Shown here in pieces: positions 1-8,490 of a DNA stretch of 64,000 nucleotides. A program made the position numbers and the translations under genes. Source of the stretch: Bacillota bacterium. GTDB lineage: Bacteria > Bacillota > Clostridia > Acetivibrionales > DSM-1351. Numbering within the stretch: the first letter of the stretch is position 1; each line of letters opens with the position of its first letter. The stretch spans positions 55,268 through 119,267 of the forward strand of contig JAEWST010000005.1 in the NCBI GenBank assembly GCA_023398105.1, read 5' to 3'. The notes under the pieces are model-generated. The model was given only the letters and a program-made list of their open reading frames with translations. It made no database searches and was not told the origin of the DNA.

Positions 1-684
1 AGTAATATAAAGCTTGTCTGCTTTTTGCATAAGCTTTGATATTACAGCATACTCTTGAGGGGTAAAGCCTGAAAAACCATCAATCCAGATTTCAGCAGCA
101 TCATACATATGCGTCTCGTCAAGCTTATTAGCTAAAATTGTAAGTTCATCGTCCGCATCCCTATAGCTTTTTGACAGAATGTTTTCAAATTCCGAATATA
201 TTAATTTAATTTCATTGAGCTTGTATTTTAGATAATTTTCTTCATCTAATTGTTTTAGAACAGAGTCGAGATTATCGGGATAAACGCTATATCTCTTCAA
301 CTCTGTAATCAATGTAGCAATGGTATTTACAAAGCCTTGACATTTAGCTGACTTATGAAAAATCGCAAATTCATCCTTCATTTTATCTAAAATGCGGTAT
401 ATTATCATGCATTTTCCAGCAGGATGTAGGTGCGGATAAGTGATTCCTCCTACTTCATTGAGAACCCTATATGCCATTCTTCGAAAGCTGAGAACCTCTG
501 TTTTGAGAATACCTCCTGTTTTGAGAACATTTATCAGATCTCTTTCTGCCTGTAAGGTATATTGCTCTGGAACAAGCAATATAAGTTTCTTTGAGTTATT
601 GTCAAGCAGCTTTGTTTTTATTTGATCCAAGCATTGGAATGATTTTCCAGAGCCTGCTCTTCCAAAAATAAATTGAAGGCTCAT
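1..684 (-). CDS. addB: ATP-dependent helicase/nuclease subunit B (AddB), N-terminal part
   Basis: The gene runs off the left edge; 228 codons from the start are visible, against well over 1,000 residues for whole AddB. The protein opens MSLQFIFGRAGSGKS, with the Walker A loop GRAGSGKS at residues 8-15, followed by LLVPEQYT and a SFRRMAYRVL stretch, the typical AddB/RexB N-terminus. AddAB is the Firmicute counterpart of RecBCD: it resects double-strand breaks for recombination, and AddB supplies one nuclease domain and Chi recognition. The ATG at 684 follows a GGGAG ribosome site at good spacing. addA would be expected beyond the window edge. The family call is firm; intactness cannot be judged. 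Confidence 0.9.
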   Translation of the reverse strand, partial: MSLQFIFGRAGSGKSFQCLDQIKTKLLDNNSKKLILLVPEQYTLQAERDLINVLKTGGILKTEVLSFRRMAYRVLNEVGGITYPHLHPAGKCMIIYRILDKMKDEFAIFHKSAKCQGFVNTIATLITELKRYSVYPDNLDSVLKQLDEENYLKYKLNEIKLIYSEFENILSKSYRDADDELTILANKLDETHMYDAAEIWIDGFSGFTPQEYAVISKLMQKADKLYIT

Positions 685-751
685 ATTTTACTCCCTTTTG
701 TTTTATAAGGGCAATGTTTTCCCTATTTAGTTGAATTCTTTAGTTGTAACA

Positions 752-1759
752 CTAATTCAAATTATCATTAGTATCTGAATTACTTTCTTCTGAGAAACTA
801 TTCTCAGAAAGCATCTGTTTTGAAAAAATGGCTTTTCGTTCACCTATTAATGCTGCTGTAATAATATAAAACAGAACACCTATTATTATTACTGAAACTA
901 GTGAGCTAATAGGTTCAAATTTAGAAGTATAAAATACTGTATTTGTAGGTAATACACCATCTGGGTAGCCAACAAGTAAAAAGCAAATCAAGTTATTGAC
1001 TGTATGAGCTCCCATTGCTGCCTCAAGAGAATTTGTCTTTATAGTTATTATTGCCAGCATTACACCAACGACAAAGTAATTTAACACCATGCATATTGTA
1101 CTAAACACACCAAACTTAGTTGAGGCATAAATTTCGGGATTAGCAAGATGCGGCAACGTAAACAAAAAACCCGAAATAAGAGAAAGTATAATAGCATTTT
1201 TAATTTTTAGACCAAAGCTTTGAATTACATATCCTCTGAACACCAGTTCTTCAGTACAGGTTTGAATAGGAGTCATTATAAGTATAATAGGCAAGGCAAT
1301 CCAAAATTTTGATGCATCAAAGGTTATAGAATATGTCTTTGGAAAAATCAAATAATCTATAGCTGACACTAATAAAAGCAGGACTCCATAAACTAAAAAG
1401 CCTATAAAAAACCTATTCCACTGTATTTTGGATTTTGTAGTAATCAGAGTCTTAAACGGTCTATAGTGAATAAACTTAACAGCTATAAAAACACCAAAAA
1501 GCATAAAATATATTGAAAGGTTGATCAGTATATAATTTAGCATTGGTGGTATAAACTTATTAAAAAAATCCATTGTATTTGTCATATTGACAGCTTCAAA
1601 TAAAGCTTCTTTATTTGAAAAAAGCACATAAAATATTGGTATTGATATTATAATTGATCCAATAAAAAGATAAAAATAAAGAATAATAGCTGTTGCTGAA
1701 ACAAATCTAGAAGGTCTTATATCTCCTGTTTTAGCCATTTCTTCATATTTAGTTATCAA
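752..1759 (-). CDS. CPBP family intramembrane metalloprotease
   Basis: A 335-residue protein with about eight hydrophobic segments. It carries the CPBP (CaaX protease and bacteriocin-processing) signatures: EELVFRG at residues 170-176 and FTLPH ending at His204, with a third motif around GAHTVNN near residue 250. These glutamates and histidines form the membrane-embedded active site in the family. The likely start is TTG at 1759, seven bases after a strong GGGGG ribosome site; an ATG seven codons later is the alternative. Bacterial members are linked to bacteriocin self-immunity, prenyl-protein processing or membrane stress, and nothing nearby decides which. It is transcribed away from the amine oxidase gene's end, apparently as a single gene. 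Confidence 0.85.
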   Translation of the reverse strand: MITKYEEMAKTGDIRPSRFVSATAIILYFYLFIGSIIISIPIFYVLFSNKEALFEAVNMTNTMDFFNKFIPPMLNYILINLSIYFMLFGVFIAVKFIHYRPFKTLITTKSKIQWNRFFIGFLVYGVLLLLVSAIDYLIFPKTYSITFDASKFWIALPIILIMTPIQTCTEELVFRGYVIQSFGLKIKNAIILSLISGFLFTLPHLANPEIYASTKFGVFSTICMVLNYFVVGVMLAIITIKTNSLEAAMGAHTVNNLICFLLVGYPDGVLPTNTVFYTSKFEPISSLVSVIIIGVLFYIITAALIGERKAIFSKQMLSENSFSEESNSDTNDNLN

Positions 1760-1884
1760 TTTTTTATCCCCCTTAATTTTGTTTTTAAATTTAACATTAT
1801 CATAATTTCATATAAAATTAGTCAACTAGTTCATTATACCATTCTCTTTTCCAAATTTGTATCTCTTTATTTCTATTGCTTATT

Positions 1885-3615
1885 TCAAACTCGTATAACA
1901 GTTGTTTTAGTTTCTGAACGAGCTAATGCATTGGCAGCTTCCATTCCACTCTTAAGGGCTCCTTGCATCCAGCGATGTAAGGCCGACACATGTTCTCCAG
2001 CAAAGAAAACTCGGTTATTGTATTCTGGTAGTGTCATTTCCCAAGAAAATAATTTCTTCTGTTGAGGTGTGAAATAACAGAAGGCACCTCTAAACATAGG
2101 ATCATCATTCCAAACCTGAGTCTTAACGCCTGTGACAATAGAATCCAGTTCGGATTTTTCTAAACCATGTACCTCCTCAACATCACGTTTTATCTTTTCC
2201 AGCCGTATATTTTCATTCATATTGCCTAATCTTACTGAGTCTAAATTAAAATTATAAGATGCAAGCAGTACCCCTAGTTTATTCTTACTGTTGCCGTATA
2301 AATCATTATTATAAGCATCATCACGATTTTCAGGATGTGACGGATACCAAATAGTTGTAATAGGAAGATCTGTATAAGAACCGCCTCCAAATATGCCTTG
2401 CTCCTCCCAAAATCGTCTGTTACAATTCAAAATAGTTTTCTGAGCGTTTCCGTAATTAACCTCCTTTATGGCTTGCATTTTAGTACTGCTGAACATGGGA
2501 TTTATGTCCATTGTTCGAAGAACTGAAAAAGGTATTGCACAAATAATATAATCAAAATCCTCATATTGAATATCTTGTGAAACATTATTCTGATATGCTA
2601 ATGTTACACTATTATTGTCTCTGCGGTATATTCCTTTAACTGTATTTCCAGATTTCCATTGTACGTTTCCAAGCAGCTGTAATGGAATATTTGGATAATA
2701 ATCTCTAGGCGTATTGCTTACAAAAGATTTGTGGAATGCAAGTGGCAAATTAATTAATCCATTATTAATTTCGTACATGAACCAAAAATTAACTGGAAAA
2801 TACTCTTGAACAAAGTCAACATAATTGTTGTATAAAAATTCCCCTCCAATGGGAAATAAATTTGACAATAGGTTTATAGCCCCCTGACTTAAATTTCTAC
2901 TTTCAAACATCTGCCTAGTATTTAGGCTATCCCAATACAAAAGCTGTTTACTATACTTTGCTTTGTTTGTAATTATTTCAGCCCTGCTACTAGGTGGTGC
3001 TTTTAGTATTGGCGCTTCAATCCCATAATACCCTAACTCCTGCCATGCAGTTGTTCTCTCCATAGGTGTTAAATCATATGTAGGATAAATGTATTTTTTA
3101 ACATTTTGACCATAAGCATCATTTCTAGCTCTTGTATTGTGTAGATAAATAAATGTATTAGGATCAGTCTGATAAAAAGGTCTTGTATTGAGCTTAAATA
3201 AATTTATATAGTGCCAAACTGTTTCATGGTTTGCTGGAATTCTCATAGCACCTAGTTCCCCATATAAAGTTTTTTCTTTATCGAAATAGTGTGTATAAAT
3301 TCTTCCTCCTATACGTTGATCTGAAGCCTCAAATATTGTAATATCAAAGCCCAGCTTTCTTAATTCAAAGGCAGATGACATTCCTGCTAAGCCACCGCCT
3401 ATTATACCTACTCTTTTATCTTTAAATTGACCTAGATTTGCAAGAGTAGTAATGCTCTCAGGTGGAGAAAAAGCTTCCGCTATATTACAAAAATCCTCAG
3501 TGTGACAGGTTCTATACAGAGAATAGTATGACATTTTTCTTCGTTCCTCATCTGTTGGATTATCAGGCTGTGGAGGTCTCGGAATTTTTGAATAGAGAAT
3601 TTTTGGGCAAATCAT
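1885..3615 (-). CDS. flavin monoamine oxidase / L-amino-acid oxidase-like FAD protein
   Basis: A 576-residue flavoprotein. The FAD-binding Rossmann motif GGGLAG lies at residues 73-78, with an acidic end of strand two (FEAS) and the R-x-GGR motif (RIGGRIYTH) near residue 103. The C-terminus has the FAD-closing block FFAGEHVSALHRWMQGAL, characteristic of the amine oxidase superfamily. A roughly 65-residue N-terminal extension precedes the FAD domain, as in several bacterial L-amino-acid oxidases. It should oxidatively deaminate an amine or amino acid, giving H2O2 if O2 is the acceptor, which is odd for an obligate anaerobe. There is no signal peptide. The ATG at 3615 follows AAAGGTGA. The substrate cannot be told from sequence. 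Confidence 0.85.
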   Translation of the reverse strand: MICPKILYSKIPRPPQPDNPTDEERRKMSYYSLYRTCHTEDFCNIAEAFSPPESITTLANLGQFKDKRVGIIGGGLAGMSSAFELRKLGFDITIFEASDQRIGGRIYTHYFDKEKTLYGELGAMRIPANHETVWHYINLFKLNTRPFYQTDPNTFIYLHNTRARNDAYGQNVKKYIYPTYDLTPMERTTAWQELGYYGIEAPILKAPPSSRAEIITNKAKYSKQLLYWDSLNTRQMFESRNLSQGAINLLSNLFPIGGEFLYNNYVDFVQEYFPVNFWFMYEINNGLINLPLAFHKSFVSNTPRDYYPNIPLQLLGNVQWKSGNTVKGIYRRDNNSVTLAYQNNVSQDIQYEDFDYIICAIPFSVLRTMDINPMFSSTKMQAIKEVNYGNAQKTILNCNRRFWEEQGIFGGGSYTDLPITTIWYPSHPENRDDAYNNDLYGNSKNKLGVLLASYNFNLDSVRLGNMNENIRLEKIKRDVEEVHGLEKSELDSIVTGVKTQVWNDDPMFRGAFCYFTPQQKKLFSWEMTLPEYNNRVFFAGEHVSALHRWMQGALKSGMEAANALARSETKTTVIRV

Positions 3616-3883
3616 TTTTAAATCACCTTTTTATGGTTATCCTATTTAACTGTATGAAATTTTATTAACAAAGGTGCAAAATAACTTAGATAATTCTCCC
3701 TAAATAGATTTATGTGCAAAAGATTAGTTATGAATTGTTTTCTTTAATTTTAAAGTCTTAGCAGTAATTGACTTTACTAACTAAAATATATGAAAATTTT
3801 TTCCACGTGTCTTTCTTTCCAATTTGGGAAGCATAAATATTGAATTTGTGCAGTTAAATAATTATATGAAAGGTTGATGATTA

Positions 3884-4303
3884 ATGAAAGTAAAAGATGT
3901 TATGACTAAAAATGTAACGTATGTTAATCCTGCAACGACTGTGACAGAAACTGCAAATCTAATGCAAATGCATAATATTGGTGCTATACCTGTTTGTGAT
4001 CAAAGCGGTGTAATAGGAATAGTAACTGACAGAGATATCGTTGTCAGAACTGTTGCTTCAGGTAAAAATCCTCAGATGACAACCGTTAAGGATGTAATGA
4101 CGTCAGGAGTGTCAACAGTTTCTCCTGAAATGGACATTAAGGATGTTACTAGACAAATGGCTAATAGTCAAATACGAAGAGTTCCTGTTATCGAAAACAA
4201 CACTTTAGTAGGAATAGTGGCTCTAGGAGACGTAGCCGTTGATGCAAAATATAATACTGAAGTTGCAGAAACACTTATTAATATTTCTAAGCCAACTAAA
4301 TAA
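3884..4303 (+). CDS. tandem CBS-domain protein
   Basis: A 139-residue protein made of two CBS domains and little else: the first over residues 1-60 (MKVKDVMTKNV... GIVTDRDIVVR) and the second over about 70-130 (VKDVMTSGVSTV... VGIVALGDVAV). Such stand-alone Bateman modules bind adenosyl ligands (AMP, ATP, SAM or NADH-type nucleotides) and act as energy sensors. Its architecture matches the small CBS proteins often annotated as hypoxic-response or YhcV-like. The ATG follows an AAAGG ribosome site at about ten bases. It is monocistronic, and its partner protein is unknown. Confidence 0.88.
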   Translation: MKVKDVMTKNVTYVNPATTVTETANLMQMHNIGAIPVCDQSGVIGIVTDRDIVVRTVASGKNPQMTTVKDVMTSGVSTVSPEMDIKDVTRQMANSQIRRVPVIENNTLVGIVALGDVAVDAKYNTEVAETLINISKPTK

Positions 4304-4333
4304 ACATAGCTAAAAACTTATTAAAGCAATTAT

Positions 4334-4593
4334 TCAACTTTCGCATTATAATCGTAGGTGCGGGAGACTTATCAAATGAAAAGATAAATGCAAGCTCTAA
4401 GTGCTTTTACCAAAAAACATAATTATGTCTGTTTTAGCACACTATCAACCATGGGTTGTAAATGTGAAAAGGCATCTAAAACGCTGAGAATGAACAATGC
4501 TAATTCTAGCAATTGCTAATTTTAAGAAATTATTTTCGCAAAAACCATTGATAATTCTCCCACACCGATAAAATTTCTATCTGCAAAAGTTGA
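4334..4593. repeat. MITE-like dispersed repeat, family B, with inverted ends
   Basis: This gap between the CBS gene and cysK holds a roughly 260-bp non-coding element. Its left end (4334-4375, TCAACTTTCGCAT... GACTTATCAA) is an imperfect inverted copy of its right end (4548-4593, TTGATAATTCTCCC... AAAGTTGA). Related ends recur at 5974-6184, 10236-10335, 29413-29471, 30477-30530 and 46398-46452. There is no transposase inside, so it would be a non-autonomous element or a structured-RNA repeat. Confidence 0.6.
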
Positions 4594-4618
4594 ATCAATT
4601 ACTCTAAATCTGATAAAG

Positions 4619-5551
4619 TTACTCACCTTCAAATAATGGTGTTGAAAAATACCTTTCTGCTGTGTCAGGAAGCACTGTTACAACTGTTTTTCCTTTACCT
4701 AGTTTTTTTGCTAATTTTAATGCCGCAGCCACATTAGTGCCGCTTGAGATTCCACACATGAGTCCTTCAAGTCTTGCTAAATCCTTAGCAGTACTTATTG
4801 CCTGATCATCTGAAATTACACAAATATCCTCATAAATATCTTGATTCAATATCTGCGGAATCAAGCCATCCCCTATTCCCATCTGAATATGTGTTCCAAT
4901 AGTTCCTCCTGCTAAAATAGCAGCATTTTCAGGTTCAACTGCCCAAATAACAATGTCTGGATTCTGTGCTTTCAACACTTCACCAATACCTGTAATTGTT
5001 CCTCCTGTTCCAATCCCCGAGCAAAATCCATGAATAGGTCCTGCCACCTGCTCCATAATTTCCAGCCCCGTATGATGACGATGTACCATAGGATTTGCTG
5101 CGTTCTCAAACTGCTGGGGTACATACACCTTTGGATTTTCTTTTGCCATTTGAAGTGCCGTCTTTAAACATTTATCAATACAGTCTCCTATATTTCCTGC
5201 ATCATGTATTAACTTTACCTCTGCTCCGTAATGCTTCACCAATTTTCTGCGTTCTTCGCTAACTGAATCGGGCATTATAATTATTGTTTTATACCCTTTT
5301 ACTGCTCCAACAAGTGCCAGCCCTATTCCTTGATTACCACTGGTAGGTTCTACAATTATAGTATCTTTTGTAATAATACCTTTATCCTCAGCTTTTTTAA
5401 TCATATTGAAAGCAGTTCTTGTTTTTATTGAACCTCCTACATTAAGACCCTCAAATTTCACCAAAACCTCCGCACTATCTGGATTGTTCATATGATTCAG
5501 ACGGATTATGGGTGTATGCCCGATTGCTTCTAACACATTATTACATATCAT
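4619..5551 (-). CDS. cysK: cysteine synthase (O-acetylserine sulfhydrylase)
   Basis: A 310-residue fold-type II PLP enzyme making cysteine from O-acetylserine and sulfide. The Schiff-base lysine is Lys43 in GGSIKTRTA. The substrate-binding loop reads EPTSGNQGIGLA (the usual motif is TSGNTG), and the PLP phosphate loop is GIGTGGTITG near residue 180. A C-terminal ISSGTN motif closes the active site. Length and order match CysK rather than cystathionine beta-synthase, since no CBS domain follows. The start ATG at 5551 has only a weak AAAGGG upstream. It appears monocistronic; I saw no T-box or SAM riboswitch in the upstream AT-rich region. Confidence 0.9.
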   Translation of the reverse strand: MICNNVLEAIGHTPIIRLNHMNNPDSAEVLVKFEGLNVGGSIKTRTAFNMIKKAEDKGIITKDTIIVEPTSGNQGIGLALVGAVKGYKTIIIMPDSVSEERRKLVKHYGAEVKLIHDAGNIGDCIDKCLKTALQMAKENPKVYVPQQFENAANPMVHRHHTGLEIMEQVAGPIHGFCSGIGTGGTITGIGEVLKAQNPDIVIWAVEPENAAILAGGTIGTHIQMGIGDGLIPQILNQDIYEDICVISDDQAISTAKDLARLEGLMCGISSGTNVAAALKLAKKLGKGKTVVTVLPDTAERYFSTPLFEGE

Positions 5552-5970
5552 AATAAATACCCTTTCATAACGTCAATTACGTTTTAAACCTAATCTTCCA
5601 GGCTATAATAATTGATTATTAATACTATTTTATTATAAAAAAATAAAATTGCTATCAAATTATATAAACTATCCTATGCTTTTTAGGTTTTATATTTTCT
5701 ATATTATATCATTAGTTTTTGCTATGTAACACTTTCTGTTAATATCATATCTCCACTAATTACTTAAAATATTATTAATATTCAGACATTGTTATTAATA
5801 TTCAAAAACTTATGAGTTAAATACTCAAACTTCGCACAATAAAAAGCACTTATAGTTACTAATATCAGCTTCTAGCCATTTTCTAATTTCTTGCAATTAT
5901 TATAACAGCAAACCATTAATAATTCTAGTGCTCCAAAAGATTTTATGTGCGAAAAATGATTAAATATATG
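5552..5970. other. intergenic AT-rich stretch before cysK
   Basis: No gene is visible. Around 5905-5965 there is a weak solo copy of the family B right end (CAAACCATTAATAATTC...). The part next to cysK should hold its promoter, which I could not pin down. Confidence 0.4.
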
Positions 5971-5973
5971 AGT

Positions 5974-6184
5974 AACTTTACCAGTTGAAAATTGTAGGTG
6001 TATGGGCTTATCTATGGAAAGTTGAATTAGAAATAATTGCATGAATTAGTTGCATGAGAAAAGCTTGCGTTTTTTGAGACTCGAAAGTGTACCATGAAAG
6101 CACCAACTACACTTTCGAGTTATTTTGGCAACAAACCATTGATAAGTTTGGACACCGATAGACTTTTCATGTGGGAAAGTTGAG
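5974..6184. repeat. MITE-like dispersed repeat, family B, containing a family A palindrome
   Basis: The left end (AACTTTACCAGTTGAAAA, then GGTGTATGGGCTTATC) is an imperfect inverted copy of the right end at 6131-6184 (GATAAGTTTGGACACCGATA..., then GTGGGAAAGTT). Inside, at 6079-6120, lies a perfect 13-bp stem (ACTCGAAAGTGTA / TACACTTTCGAGT) followed by a T-rich run, so it could terminate transcription. The interior at 6017-6055 recurs, reverse-complemented, at 10296-10330. Confidence 0.6.
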
Positions 6185-6424
6185 TTAGTTATTTTTTTCA
6201 TGCAAATATACCATATTATTAATAAAATTGCTTACTTATTTATTAATATTATATACTTTTTAATGTTTAGTGTTGATGTTTATAGTCATTTTATGGTATT
6301 TTATAAATATGAATACTTTTATTAGTTATAACACCTAAATTAAAAATGAATTTCTATATTGTAGAAAAATTTCATTACATCTATTAGTTTTTCATTAATT
6401 ATAAGCATGTGGAGGATATACTAT

Positions 6425-8161
6425 ATGAAAAAGAGTGATTTAGTTCTTCCTGAATTTAACAGAGCAAAAATCTTGGCAAATTGGACGTTAATATTTCCTG
6501 TTTTAATATATGTTTTTTTACTGATAAATGCTTATAAAGTCAATAGCTTTCAAATATCAATGAAAATAGGTACTTCTGTAATTCCATATATGTCATTAGG
6601 TGGAATAGTATCTCAACTTCAAATGCTTACATTTATATTAATTGTAGTTTTCTACAGAAAGATTGGAATAGCATCAGTATTGGTACTTTCCAGTATTCAA
6701 GGTACTATATTAATATACCCTATTATCATAAACAAAGTTTATACCTCTATTGCTGGTGTAGCCATATTAATATCAAGTACTGCAGTATCAATTTTAATAT
6801 ATTTTTACTTAAAAAGATTAGATAGTAATCAGAATACAATTGTTAAATATGCATTTACTGACACACTTACAGGGCTGCCTAATCGCAGAGCTTTTAATGA
6901 TTATTTAAACAAGCTTATTGCGGAATATAGCAATGAAGAAGATAAATTTGCTTTAGTTATGATAGATTTAGACGATTTTAAAAACATCAACGATTCAGTT
7001 GGACATGATTCAGGAGACCAAATACTTAGCGAGGTTGTAAGACGCTGGAAAATAGTTCAAGGAGATAATGATTTCATTGCAAGAATTGGTGGAGATGAAT
7101 TCACAATTATTTTAAGAAATTATGGTTCTGATGAAGAATTGGAACAGAAAATAAAAAAATATTCATCTGCTATATCAAGCAGATTTACAATTAATATTAA
7201 TTACTTCTATATTTCAGCTAGTTTTGGTGTTGCATTATTTCCAAAGGATTCTAAAGACTCCTCAGAAATTTTCCGTTATGCCGATGTTGCTATGTATTTT
7301 TCAAAAAATAACGGTAATGTAAACATCACTATGTATAACCATTCGATGACTGAAACAATAGAAAATAATGTTGCTCTAGAACAGAAGATTAGAATAGCAT
7401 TAGAGGAAAATAACCTTTACTTTGTATTACAGCCACAATATAATACTAAAACCAAGAAAATAAGAGGGTTTGAAACCCTTGCCCGTATGAAAGATGAATA
7501 CGGTAATATAATAAGCCCTGCTTCATTTATTCCATTAGCAGAGAAAACTGGGCTTATTACCAGTATTGACAACTTGGTTATTCGAAATTCTATGTTTTTT
7601 TTAAAAAACATTTTAGACATAACCAACGAAAAACTCATGCTTTCAGTAAATATTTCTGTTCTGCATTTGTTGAACAAGGGTTTTTTAGATGAAATACAAC
7701 AAATACTTAATGAAACAAATTTTCCTCCAAGCCAGCTTGAAATAGAAATTACAGAGTCGGTATTTATATCCTCAATGTCAAAAGCTATAGATACTCTAAA
7801 TGAATTAAAAAAAATAGGGGTATGTATTGCTTTAGATGACTTTGGAACAGGTTATTCATCACTTAGTTATCTGTCAAAGCTCCCTATAGATTTACTTAAG
7901 ATTGATAAATCCTTTATAGACGAACTTCTTGTAAGCGAATCAGGTAGAAATTATGTTGCTGCAATTATTTCAATAGGTCATATAATGAATTTTTCTGTAA
8001 TATCAGAAGGTGTTGAGAATCAAAAACAATTAGATATTCTCGATAGTCTTGGAAGTGATTATATGCAGGGATATCTGTGGGGAAAACCAATGCTTCCAAA
8101 AGATGCTGTTAAGCTTTTAGGAATATCAGATGAATTAATCAAGCCAACTTTATTAGCCTAG
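6425..8161 (+). CDS. membrane GGDEF-EAL domain protein (cyclic di-GMP turnover), copy 1
   Basis: A 578-residue protein. The N-terminal ~130 residues hold four to five membrane helices with no recognised sensor domain. The diguanylate cyclase domain has an intact GGDEF at residues 222-226 (ARIGGDEF). The C-terminal phosphodiesterase domain keeps EITES, DDFGTGYSS, KIDKSFID and SEGVE, but its signature reads ETL rather than EAL. Because the metal- and catalysis-related residues look present, either or both activities could work. The start is ATG 6425, nine bases after GGAGG; an in-frame ATG at 6407 lies before that site. It is followed 330 bp downstream by a close paralogue with GGDEF at the same residue number, so the pair arose by tandem duplication. 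Confidence 0.9.
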   Translation: MKKSDLVLPEFNRAKILANWTLIFPVLIYVFLLINAYKVNSFQISMKIGTSVIPYMSLGGIVSQLQMLTFILIVVFYRKIGIASVLVLSSIQGTILIYPIIINKVYTSIAGVAILISSTAVSILIYFYLKRLDSNQNTIVKYAFTDTLTGLPNRRAFNDYLNKLIAEYSNEEDKFALVMIDLDDFKNINDSVGHDSGDQILSEVVRRWKIVQGDNDFIARIGGDEFTIILRNYGSDEELEQKIKKYSSAISSRFTININYFYISASFGVALFPKDSKDSSEIFRYADVAMYFSKNNGNVNITMYNHSMTETIENNVALEQKIRIALEENNLYFVLQPQYNTKTKKIRGFETLARMKDEYGNIISPASFIPLAEKTGLITSIDNLVIRNSMFFLKNILDITNEKLMLSVNISVLHLLNKGFLDEIQQILNETNFPPSQLEIEITESVFISSMSKAIDTLNELKKIGVCIALDDFGTGYSSLSYLSKLPIDLLKIDKSFIDELLVSESGRNYVAAIISIGHIMNFSVISEGVENQKQLDILDSLGSDYMQGYLWGKPMLPKDAVKLLGISDELIKPTLLA

Positions 8162-8490
8162 ACTTATTATGAATTTTTGATAGAAATATTTTGAATTTTA
8201 TTAAAATTCACATAATAATATAGTGTTTCCTTTTTATTTCTTTAATTTTATGCTATTTTTTTGATATACCGATATTTTTCTGTATAATATCAACAATTCT
8301 GTATGAAATAAATATATTCATGCATATTTATGTTGATTTTTGTTGTACATATGTGTTATTTTATAATTAGGTATCTATTGTAATAATGCGTAAAAAATAT
8401 CTATATAATAAAAATACATTATTTTAAAGTATTTTGGAGAAATTTGTTTTATAACTACCTCCAAAACAAAGTATACGGGAGACATAATAT
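8162..8490. other. intergenic region between the two GGDEF-EAL genes
   Basis: Very AT-rich, with no gene, clear hairpin terminator or riboswitch recognised. I looked for a cyclic di-GMP riboswitch because of the neighbours and found none. A GGGAGA ribosome site ends the region. Confidence 0.4.

Noticed and set aside
5552..5970. T-box or SAM riboswitch upstream of cysK
   Set aside because: No T-box (TGGNACCGCG-type) sequence, k-turn or terminator hairpin visible.
8162..8490. Cyclic di-GMP riboswitch before the second GGDEF-EAL gene
   Set aside because: No GEMM-type conserved blocks found; only AT-rich sequence.
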